Below are positions 1 through 5,573 of a stretch of DNA of 6,506 nt, one piece after another (within the stretch, counting starts at the first letter, position 1; each line of letters opens with the position of its first letter). A program made the translations under genes and the position numbers. The notes under the pieces were generated by a model, which saw only the letters and a program-made list of their open reading frames with translations, was not told the DNA's origin and made no database searches. The DNA is taken from contig JAGGZF010000018.1 in the NCBI GenBank assembly GCA_021162155.1, positions 1 through 6,506 of the forward strand, given 5' to 3'. The stretch comes from a bacterium. GTDB lineage: Bacteria > Patescibacteriota > Minisyncoccia > UBA6257.

Positions 1-1
1 A

Positions 2-196
2 AAGGAAAGAGATGAAGAGATTAGGATAATAAAAGAAGATATTAAAAGACGATATCCCAATGATTCTCCAGCAGAAAGACAGGTGAGAATAACTAATACC
101 ATAGAAGGCTTGTTGGGCAATAAGAAACCAGAAGTAGTTAGAGCAAGAAAAGAGTTCATAAAAATTTTAAGAGAAGGAGGGAAAGATGAAAAGTAA
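2..196 (+). CDS. 3' end of an unrecognised charged protein (5' partial)
   Basis: An open frame runs from the left edge to a TAA at 194-196, giving the last 64 residues of a protein whose start lies outside the window. The visible part is very rich in Lys, Arg and Glu, with no hydrophobic segment, so it looks like a soluble, mainly helical C-terminus (for example the stretch IEGLLGNKKPEVVRARKEF followed by a Lys/Glu tail). It is followed after five bases by a strong intrinsic terminator in the same orientation, which supports it being a genuine gene end rather than chance frame. I do not recognise the family and assign no function. Confidence 0.6.
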   Translation, partial: KERDEEIRIIKEDIKRRYPNDSPAERQVRITNTIEGLLGNKKPEVVRARKEFIKILREGGKDEK

Positions 197-201
197 AAAG
201 T

Positions 202-245
202 AAGCCCCCGGGAGAAAAGATAAAATTAGGGGGCTTTTATTTTTT
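202..245 (+). terminator. Intrinsic terminator after the first gene
   Basis: AAGCCCCC at 202-209 pairs perfectly with GGGGGCTT at 229-236 (8 bp, six G-C pairs) around a 19-nt loop, and is followed by a T-rich tract to 245 interrupted by one A. It sits just after the stop codon at 194-196. The other side of the stem is A-rich (aaaagtaaaaagt), so on the minus strand the same stem is followed by a broken T-run and could also end the convergent peptidase gene, about 60 nt beyond its stop. Confidence 0.88.
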
Positions 246-303
246 AATTCCATTGTTCAGATACCTTGGCTAAACTAAGCAGTAGAGTTGAGTAATAAGC
301 ACT

Positions 304-1002
304 TTAGTATTTTTTAATCCAGTGAAGCCAATCCTGCTGTATTTTGCTCAAGGGTCGAGAGAAGATTTTAAGTGCTACTTTGTCTTGATTTTGGGCTAAA
401 TTTTTTAGATTTGCTAGAAAAGAAATTAATTTCTTCCAATTATATGTCGTAACTAAATATTGGATGACGCTCCCTGCTAATGGATATAAGTTTCCGGGAA
501 TTTGTATTCTCCATTTTTGCCAAGGTGTAGTTAATATGCTCTGTGGCAAATTTAGAGATAAAAGATGTTTTTTCTGGTCTGTATTTGTGTGATTAAGATA
601 AGTGCATACGCCTTCTTGCCAGAAGCCATGGGCTGGTAAATTTTGGGAGGAATTAATTTGACCCAAGAGAATGTGGGTGAGTTCATGTCCTGGCGACTGA
701 TTTAAGTGTCCATGAATTTCTCTTTCTTTTATTATACAAATTGCAGAGATGATACCTAATTTTTCTCCTGCTTTTATAGAGGGGTAGACATAAAAGGTTA
801 CTTCTGGGGGTGACACTTGTAATATTTTAGCGTTATGCTGATAAGCCAATAATCGTTTCTTGTACCAATTATCTTCTACTTTGACTGAGGGATGTACTAC
901 AAATGTGATAGGAGGGTATTTTTTGATACTCCAATTATCGTAGTAATGCCGTTTCTTTAATAACTTTATCTGCTGTTTAGTTTTGGACATCCACTGTGTC
1001 AT
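304..1002 (-). CDS. Small gluzincin-like zinc metallopeptidase (peptidase MA-like)
   Basis: This 232-residue protein carries the zinc-peptidase motif HELTH at residues 106-110 (inside SPGHELTHILL) and, 20 residues later, FWQEG with Glu130. The HExxH plus downstream Glu arrangement is that of gluzincins, where the two His and the second Glu bind zinc and the first Glu is the catalytic base. The preceding residues (about 31-95) form alternating strands and a helix, as usual ahead of the active-site helix in MA-like peptidases. No signal peptide or membrane segment is visible and the N-terminus is Lys-rich, so the product is probably cytoplasmic. The ATG start is supported by an in-frame TAG eight codons upstream and by an extended -10 element about 27 nt upstream. 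It is convergent with the first gene and divergent from rpsO. The substrate is unknown; the family call rests on motif only. Confidence 0.72.
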   Translation of the reverse strand: MTQWMSKTKQQIKLLKKRHYYDNWSIKKYPPITFVVHPSVKVEDNWYKKRLLAYQHNAKILQVSPPEVTFYVYPSIKAGEKLGIISAICIIKEREIHGHLNQSPGHELTHILLGQINSSQNLPAHGFWQEGVCTYLNHTNTDQKKHLLSLNLPQSILTTPWQKWRIQIPGNLYPLAGSVIQYLVTTYNWKKLISFLANLKNLAQNQDKVALKIFSRPLSKIQQDWLHWIKKY

Positions 1003-1028
1003 AGATGAAATGAATTTGTTCTTCTAGA

Positions 1029-1037
1029 ATTATAACA
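1029..1037 (-). promoter_or_regulatory. Extended -10 promoter for the zinc peptidase gene
   Basis: Read on the minus strand this is TGTTATAAT, a perfect TGn extended -10 joined to the consensus TATAAT. Transcription would start near 1022, leaving a leader of about 20 nt before the ATG at 1002. At 17-nt spacing the -35 position reads AACTTA, which is poor, so the promoter would rely on the extended -10. Confidence 0.6.
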
Positions 1038-1055
1038 CACCTCGGAGTTTTTAAG

Positions 1056-1084
1056 TTGCTTTTTGTCAAAATGTATGCTACACT
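1056..1084 (+). promoter_or_regulatory. Probable promoter of rpsO
   Basis: TTGCTT at 1056-1061 is followed after 17 nt by TACACT at 1079-1084, preceded by TGC (TGn extended -10). The predicted start near 1091 leaves a leader of about 15 nt before the rpsO ATG. The leader is too short for the elaborate S15 translational operator known from E. coli or Geobacillus, so any S15 autoregulation here would need a different site. Confidence 0.5.
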
Positions 1085-1105
1085 TAATTGTAATAGCAGA
1101 AAGAT

Positions 1106-1366
1106 ATGCTTACTCCTAAAGAAAAATCAAAGTTAATAAAGGAAGTTGCGCTACATAAAGAAGATACTGGTTCTCCTGAAGTACAAATTACTCTTTTATC
1201 CAAAAGAATAGAACTTTTAGCCAAACATTTAAAAAAACATCCTAAAGACATTCATTCTCGTCGGGGATTATTGTCTATGGTTTCTAAGCGCAGAAAGTTA
1301 TTGAGATATTTACAGGGAGAATCTGTCAGGCGCTATAATAAAATTAAAAAGAAATTAGGGCTCTAA
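1106..1366 (+). CDS. rpsO: 30S ribosomal protein S15
   Basis: The 86-residue product is S15, close to the usual 88-89 residues. The family signatures are visible: DTGSPEVQITLLSKRI at residues 20-35, which covers the conserved region that contacts 16S rRNA helix 22, then the LxxHLKxHPKDxHSRRGLL block at 38-57, and the basic helix MVSKRRKLLRYLQ at 58-70. S15 is a primary binder of the central domain of 16S rRNA and is needed for assembly of the small-subunit platform. The start ATG is preceded only by a weak purine stretch (AGAAAG, two bases before it). A hairpin overlaps its stop codon. In many bacteria rpsO lies directly before pnp; here a NYN-domain gene lies between them. Confidence 0.97.
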   Translation: MLTPKEKSKLIKEVALHKEDTGSPEVQITLLSKRIELLAKHLKKHPKDIHSRRGLLSMVSKRRKLLRYLQGESVRRYNKIKKKLGL

Positions 1367-1384
1367 TAAAAAGAGCAATTTTTT
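1360..1384 (+). terminator. Weak terminator or attenuator overlapping the rpsO stop codon
   Basis: GCTCT at 1360-1364 pairs with AGAGC at 1372-1376 around a 7-nt loop, followed by AA and six T at 1379-1384; further T-runs continue to 1403. The left arm ends on the first base of the rpsO TAA (1364-1366). The 5-bp stem is short (three G-C pairs), so partial termination is more likely than full. A ribosome finishing rpsO would cover the left arm, so read-through into the NYN and pnp genes could depend on S15 translation. This mechanism is an inference. Confidence 0.5.
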
Positions 1385-1403
1385 CATTTTTCACTTTATT
1401 TTT

Positions 1404-1964
1404 ATGAGAATTATTCATAAGAACCAACGGGTAGGAGTTTTTTTAGATATTCAAAATTTATATCACTCTGCCAAAAATTTGTATTCTAAGAGAGTTAATT
1501 TTAAAAATCTTCTTTTAGCAGCAGTCAGCAATAGATTACTTATTCGCGCCTTAGCCTACACTGCTCGTGCTGATGAACCCGGAGAGGAATCATTTTTCGA
1601 AGCGTTAGAAAGAGCAGGAATAGAAATTAGAATAAAAGAATTACAGGTTTATCCTGATGGAACCAAAAAAGGTGATTGGGATGTAGGTTTAGCAGTTGAT
1701 GTTATCAATCTCGCTCCCTCTTTGGATGTAATAGTTTTAATAAGTGGTGATGGAGATTTCCTGCCTTTAGTAAATTATTTAAGAGCAACAGGAAAGAAAG
1801 TAGAAGTAATGGCGTTTGGGAGAACAACTTCTACTAAATTAAAAGAGGCAGCAGATGAGTTTATTGACTTGGATGATAAACCTGATTTTTATTTGCTAAA
1901 AGGAGAAATATCCAGAGTTATCAGCAGGATACCTAAAATTATCAGAATAAAGAAAAAGAAGTAA
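1404..1964 (+). CDS. NYN domain (LabA/DUF88-like) PIN-fold ribonuclease candidate
   Basis: This 186-residue protein has the hallmarks of the NYN family: RVGVFLDIQNLYHSAK at residues 9-24 with Asp15 and Asn18, KKGDWDVGLAVDVI at 88-101 with Asp91, Asp93 and Asp99, and VLISGDGDFLPLV at 111-123 with Asp116 and Asp118, followed by the GKKVEVMAFG strand and the LKEAADEFIDLDD segment. NYN proteins share the PIN/FLAP nuclease fold, and these acidic residues are the expected metal ligands for single-stranded RNA cleavage. The C-terminus ends in a basic tail (RIKKKK), suitable for nucleic-acid contact. It starts 37 nt after rpsO and ends 10 nt before pnp, so it is almost certainly co-transcribed with pnp. 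No Shine-Dalgarno is seen before the ATG. The fold is confident; activity and targets are inferred. Confidence 0.88.
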   Translation: MRIIHKNQRVGVFLDIQNLYHSAKNLYSKRVNFKNLLLAAVSNRLLIRALAYTARADEPGEESFFEALERAGIEIRIKELQVYPDGTKKGDWDVGLAVDVINLAPSLDVIVLISGDGDFLPLVNYLRATGKKVEVMAFGRTTSTKLKEAADEFIDLDDKPDFYLLKGEISRVISRIPKIIRIKKKK

Positions 1965-1974
1965 TAATCAACCT

Positions 1975-4170
1975 ATGCAAACAAAAAATTATCAGCTGAC
2001 AATAGGGGATAAAAAAATCCAAGCGGAGTTTTCTAACTTAACTGAGCAAACCAACGGCTCAGTTCTGCTTAAATTAGGGGAGACATCTGTATTAGTTACT
2101 ACAGTGATGGGGCAAACAGATAGATTAGATATCGATTTTTTTCCTTTATTAGTAGATTATGAAGAGAAATATTATGCTGCCGGGAAAATATATGGGAGTC
2201 GCTTCGTGAGACGAGAATCCCGTCCCTCAGAAACAGCGATTCTGACAGCCCGGTTGATTGATAGAGCAATTCGTCCTCTCTTTCCCGAAAAGATGAGAAG
2301 AGATGTTCAGGTAATAGTAACTTGTCTCTCTATAGATGAGGAAAATGATCCTGATATTTTAGGAATTATTGGCGCCTCTTTGGCTTTAGGTACTTCTGAT
2401 ATTCCTTTTGCCGGACCGGTGTCAGCAGTAAGAGTCGGTTGGTCTCCGGAAGCGGGTTTTGTCATTAATCCTACTTATCAACAAAGGGAAAACCTGTTAA
2501 TGGAGATGGTAGTAGCAGGCCCGGAGAATAAAATAAATATGTTAGAGGGAGGCGCAAAAGAAGTTTCAGAAGAAATAATAAAACAGGCATTTGTTATAGC
2601 CCAAAAAGAAATTGCTCAACTGAACGAAAAACAAAAACAGATTTGTAAAGAAATAGGCAAAGAGAAACAAAAGATAGTATTTCAGGAAATAAAGGAGGAG
2701 TTTAAAAAGAATGCTCAAGAATTTTTGAAAGGGAAGTTAGAAGAGATTATTTATTCCACCGAGAAAACCAAGAGGAAAGAAAAATTAGATGCTCTTCAGG
2801 AAGATCTAAAAGATTATTTACAAGATAAAGGTTTTTCTGAGGAAGATTTGGCGCTGATACCCTTGCTAATGAAAGAGGAGATGAATAAGATAGTTCATCA
2901 GAATATAATAGAGAAAGAACAGAGGCCTGATGGCAGAAAATTAGATGAAATACGACCTTTGGAAATTAAAATAGATTTATTCCCTCGTCTTCATGGCTCT
3001 GCTCTTTTTATGAGGGGATTAACCCATGTGTTATCTGTAGTTACTTTAGGCAGTCCTCAGGATGCTCTTTTGCTTCAGGGAATGGAGGTAACCGGGGAAA
3101 AGCGATTTATGCATCACTATAACTTTCCTGGCTATTCTGCTGGAGAGATTGCTCCCTTAAGAGGACCGGGAAGGAGAGAAATAGGACACGGTGCTTTGGC
3201 AGAAAGGGCTTTATCAGCAGTAATTCCTCCTCCAGAGCAATTTCCTTATACTATCAGGGTTGTTTCAGAAGTTCTTTCTTCTAATGGTTCTACTTCTATG
3301 GCTTCGGTCTGTGCTTCTTCTTTGGCTTTAATGGCTGCCGGAGTTCCTATTAAAACACAAGTAGCCGGTATTGCGATGGGGTTGATGAGTCAGGAGGAAA
3401 AAGGAGAATTGAAGTATAAAATTTTAACTGATATTCAGGGTCCTGAAGATCATTTTGGAGATATGGATTTCAAGGTTGCCGGAACTAAAAATGGAGTAAC
3501 TGCTATTCAGATGGATATGAAGATTGCAGGAATACTGCCCTCAATTCTTGACGAGGCCTTAGATAAAGCCAGAACAGCGCGCTTGTTTATTCTGGAAAAA
3601 ATGAATAAAGTAATTAATCAACCTAGGCCTCATCTTTCTCCTTATGCCCCTCGAATAGAGGTTATTAGTATAAAACCTGAAAAAATTGGAGAGTTGATTG
3701 GACCCGGAGGAAAAGTAATTCAGAAGATTACTCAGGATTTAGGTGTTCAAATAGATATTAAAGAGGACGGAACTGTCTTTGTTACCGGAGAAAAGGAAGA
3801 ACAAGTAAAAGCGGCTGTAAGAGAAATAAAAGCAATTACTAAAGATTTTGTGTCAGGAGAGATAGTAAGAGGAAAAGTTTCTCAGATAAGAGAATTTGGA
3901 GCAGTAATAGATTTAGGTCATTATCGGGAAGGGTTGTTACATATCTCGGAAATAGCGCCTTACAGGATTAATAAAGTTTCTGATGTGCTTCATATAGGAG
4001 AAGATTTGAAATTAAAAGTGAAAAGAGTAGATGATAATGGGAGAATTTCTCTTACCCTTAAGGATGTTTCTCCGGTTAGACACTCTAATTCTTCTCCAGC
4101 ACCATTAGAGAAAAAGTTTTCTTCTCGTCACTCTTATCATTCTAGAAGGAAAAACAGGAGAGAGAAGTAA
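1975..4170 (+). CDS. pnp: Polyribonucleotide nucleotidyltransferase (PNPase)
   Basis: At 731 residues the protein has full family length (about 700-730) and architecture: first RNase PH domain (about 10-145), helical linker domain (about 240-310, very Lys/Glu-rich), second RNase PH domain starting at RPDGR 317-321 and running to about 545, KH domain with GPGG at 576-579, and S1 domain at about 625-697. It degrades RNA 3' to 5' using phosphate, releasing nucleoside diphosphates. The catalytic block EDHFGDMDFK contains Asp492, Asp498 and Lys500, matching the E. coli metal and catalytic residues D486, D492 and K494. The phosphate-site loop SSNGSTSM is at 435-442. The loop known as FFRR in E. coli reads GSRFVRRESRPS here, one residue longer, and the usual RGETQ/RGQTQ reads RGLTH at 347-351. 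The tail (700-731) is basic and Ser-rich. No Shine-Dalgarno precedes the ATG. Confidence 0.97.
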   Translation: MQTKNYQLTIGDKKIQAEFSNLTEQTNGSVLLKLGETSVLVTTVMGQTDRLDIDFFPLLVDYEEKYYAAGKIYGSRFVRRESRPSETAILTARLIDRAIRPLFPEKMRRDVQVIVTCLSIDEENDPDILGIIGASLALGTSDIPFAGPVSAVRVGWSPEAGFVINPTYQQRENLLMEMVVAGPENKINMLEGGAKEVSEEIIKQAFVIAQKEIAQLNEKQKQICKEIGKEKQKIVFQEIKEEFKKNAQEFLKGKLEEIIYSTEKTKRKEKLDALQEDLKDYLQDKGFSEEDLALIPLLMKEEMNKIVHQNIIEKEQRPDGRKLDEIRPLEIKIDLFPRLHGSALFMRGLTHVLSVVTLGSPQDALLLQGMEVTGEKRFMHHYNFPGYSAGEIAPLRGPGRREIGHGALAERALSAVIPPPEQFPYTIRVVSEVLSSNGSTSMASVCASSLALMAAGVPIKTQVAGIAMGLMSQEEKGELKYKILTDIQGPEDHFGDMDFKVAGTKNGVTAIQMDMKIAGILPSILDEALDKARTARLFILEKMNKVINQPRPHLSPYAPRIEVISIKPEKIGELIGPGGKVIQKITQDLGVQIDIKEDGTVFVTGEKEEQVKAAVREIKAITKDFVSGEIVRGKVSQIREFGAVIDLGHYREGLLHISEIAPYRINKVSDVLHIGEDLKLKVKRVDDNGRISLTLKDVSPVRHSNSSPAPLEKKFSSRHSYHSRRKNRREK

Positions 4171-4177
4171 TCTATAA

Positions 4178-4206
4178 TTGTTTGACAAAGGAAAAATTGT
4201 TATACT
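4178..4206 (+). promoter_or_regulatory. Promoter of the 411-residue membrane protein gene
   Basis: TATACT at 4201-4206 is preceded by TGT, forming a TGn extended -10. At 17-nt spacing the -35 position is TTGTTT (4178-4183). A perfect TTGACA lies at 4182-4187, but only 13 nt from the -10. Transcription would start near 4213, giving a leader of about 17 nt. No terminator hairpin is visible after pnp, so read-through from pnp may also contribute. Confidence 0.6.
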
Positions 4207-4229
4207 AAAAGAAAATAAAAAAGAAAATT

Positions 4230-5465
4230 ATGCCAGAAGAATTTTCTTCGCCTTTTCCCTCTCAAAACCAAAAAGATAATTCTGCTTCTGCAGGAGAAAA
4301 ATTTGCCCCTCCTCCCTCTAATGTTTTTATTCGCACTTCGGAGACAGATATAAAAGGAGTACAATCAGCTGGGGGGAACGTTTCTTCTTTTCCCTCTTCT
4401 CCAGCAGAGCCGGTACCAACTCCGCCAACTCCACCTCCTCCACCTTCTTCTCCTGAATCTGAATTCCCATCTTCCCAACCTCCTGCTCCTGCGCCATCAT
4501 CTTCACCTTCTTTTTCTGCTCCTGAAAATAACCCTCCTGCTTCCTCGCCTTCTCCTTCTGATTTTCCTTCAGTAAATCCTCAAGTTTCTTTTACTCCTCA
4601 ACAATCACCTCAACAATCACCTCAACAACCACCTCAACAGCCGCCTTCTATTATTCCTGAGGGAGGAGCAGAAGAAATTCCCAGTTTTCCTCAGCCAGAA
4701 ACTCCTAAAAAAAATAAGTTTCTTCCTTTTATAATAATAGGAGTACTAATTTTAGGAGGAGCAGCATTGGGATATTTTGTTTTATGGCCTAAGATTTTTC
4801 ATCAAGAAACTCCGGTAGAAGTTACTACCACGACAACAACAATAACAACTACTACCACTACAACCCGTCCTCCTTCTCCTTATACTCCTATAAGTTCTCC
4901 TTTTACTCAAACTTCTGTGGAGATTGTTCCTCAAGGCGATTTTGTAGTTCAGGCAATAAAGGATAAAGTTTTGTCTAGCCAGGCGCCAGCAGGTACTTTT
5001 GAGATTCTTACTCCTCAGGTTCACAGAACTCCTCTTACTAATGAAGAAACTATTTTGTCTCTTATTCCCAGTTTGCCCCAGCGATTGAAGACAGTAATTA
5101 TTGGGCGTCCTTTTCTTCTCTATGCTTATCACGGAGAAGTAAATCCTTCTTTAGGTTTAATTGTAGATATAGGGACGGAAAATGTAGATTTTGCTAAATC
5201 AGTATTCCTTTCTTGGGAAAAGAATCTGAATATCCTAAAGGATATTAGAAATTTCTATCTTATCTCAATTCCCAAGAAGAGAGGCAAACATTTCACAGAA
5301 GCAGAGAATTTAGGGGCAACTATTAGAGTTTATGATTATTCCGGCAAGGAGACAGATTTTGCTTATGCCTTTTGGGATAAATACTTAATAATGTGTTCTT
5401 CTGAAGAGGGATTAAATAGTGCTTTAACTCATCTTCAGGGTAATTTAGAGCCGATTTATCCTTAA
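4230..5465 (+). CDS. Single-pass membrane protein with Pro/Ser-rich arm and Thr-rich linker, function unknown
   Basis: Four regions are visible in 411 residues. Residues 1-160 are rich in Pro, Ser and Gln and surely disordered, including TPPTPPPPP near 64-72 and four PQQS/PQQP repeats at 123-138. Residues 164-186 form one hydrophobic helix preceded by KKNK, so the positive-inside rule puts the N-terminus in the cytoplasm. Residues 199-212 are 13 Thr and one Ile, followed by a Pro/Ser segment to about 226: a stalk-like, possibly glycosylated linker. Residues 230-411 look folded and would lie outside the membrane; they alternate strands and helices and end with FAYAFWDKYLIMCSSEEGL near 377-395. 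There is no N-terminal signal peptide, sorting motif or enzyme motif. Similar layouts are common among hypothetical surface proteins of CPR bacteria, but I do not recognise a named family. It has its own promoter and sits between pnp and ftsH. Confidence 0.85.
   Translation: MPEEFSSPFPSQNQKDNSASAGEKFAPPPSNVFIRTSETDIKGVQSAGGNVSSFPSSPAEPVPTPPTPPPPPSSPESEFPSSQPPAPAPSSSPSFSAPENNPPASSPSPSDFPSVNPQVSFTPQQSPQQSPQQPPQQPPSIIPEGGAEEIPSFPQPETPKKNKFLPFIIIGVLILGGAALGYFVLWPKIFHQETPVEVTTTTTTITTTTTTTRPPSPYTPISSPFTQTSVEIVPQGDFVVQAIKDKVLSSQAPAGTFEILTPQVHRTPLTNEETILSLIPSLPQRLKTVIIGRPFLLYAYHGEVNPSLGLIVDIGTENVDFAKSVFLSWEKNLNILKDIRNFYLISIPKKRGKHFTEAENLGATIRVYDYSGKETDFAYAFWDKYLIMCSSEEGLNSALTHLQGNLEPIYP
4596..4643 (+). 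repeat. In-frame 12-bp tandem repeat, four copies
   Basis: Four consecutive copies of a 12-bp unit begin at 4596, 4608, 4620 and 4632. The first two are identical (CCTCAACAATCA), the third differs at one base, and the fourth at three. They encode PQQS, PQQS, PQQP, PQQP (residues 123-138) in the disordered arm. Copy-number change would keep the reading frame. Confidence 0.9.
4824..4865 (+). repeat. Threonine-codon tract (13 Thr codons and one Ile)
   Basis: Fourteen codons encode six Thr, one Ile and seven Thr just outside the predicted membrane helix. All four Thr codons (ACT, ACC, ACG, ACA) are used, so the tract is not a simple nucleotide microsatellite. It probably forms an extended linker on the outer face of the membrane. 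Confidence 0.85.
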
Positions 5466-5491
5466 TTTAATCTGTAATTAGTCCTGCGAAA

Positions 5492-5530
5492 ACGACTTAT
5501 TTAGTCGTAAGTTTAACTTCTATTTGTTTT
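5492..5530 (+). terminator. Possible weak terminator after the membrane protein gene
   Basis: ACGACT at 5492-5497 pairs with AGTCGT at 5503-5508 around a TATTT loop, 27 nt after the stop codon. The T-rich stretch comes only after about a dozen bases (5520-5530), so this is not a canonical terminator. Read on the minus strand the stem is followed directly by TTTT, but no minus-strand gene is seen there. Confidence 0.3.
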
Positions 5531-5532
5531 TA

Positions 5533-5560
5533 TTGCTTTTTTGAAGTTTTGTGCTACAAT
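5533..5560 (+). promoter_or_regulatory. Promoter of ftsH
   Basis: TTGCTT at 5533-5538, a 16-nt spacer, and TACAAT at 5555-5560 preceded by TGC (TGn extended -10). Transcription would start near 5567, giving a leader of about 7 nt before the ATG at 5574. The -10 overlaps an upstream in-frame ATG at 5559, which argues against using that codon as the start. Confidence 0.55.
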
Positions 5561-5573
5561 GAAGAAGAAATTT

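Noticed and set aside
241..303. Possible small RNA or tRNA between the convergent genes
   Set aside because: No cloverleaf, T-loop motif or stable stem beyond the terminator was seen in these 60 bases; it reads as spacer.
1064..1069. Minus-strand TTGACA as the -35 for the zinc peptidase promoter
   Set aside because: It is 29 nt from the TATAAT, too far for a -35/-10 pair.
4182..4187. Perfect TTGACA as the -35 for the membrane protein gene
   Set aside because: It lies only 13 nt from TATACT, too close for normal sigma-70 spacing; TTGTTT four bases upstream gives 17 nt. It could still matter if this lineage tolerates short spacers.
4171..4229. Terminator after pnp
   Set aside because: Only a direct repeat of AATTGTT and no stem worth the name is present; the stretch is better explained as the next gene's promoter.
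4596..4643. Tandem repeats as a possible CRISPR or iteron array
   Set aside because: The units are 12 bp, directly adjacent with no spacers, and in frame within a Pro/Gln-rich coding region.
4782..5132. Minus-strand open frame of 116 codons opposite the membrane protein gene
   Set aside because: It is a mirror of the low-complexity coding strand: its Arg/Ser/Cys-rich translation comes from the antisense of Thr and Pro codons. It has no promoter, SD or recognisable domain, and the plus-strand gene explains the sequence.
5559..5573. Upstream in-frame ATG as the ftsH start
   Set aside because: It overlaps the predicted -10 element, and the second ATG gives a standard short basic N-terminus directly before the first membrane helix.
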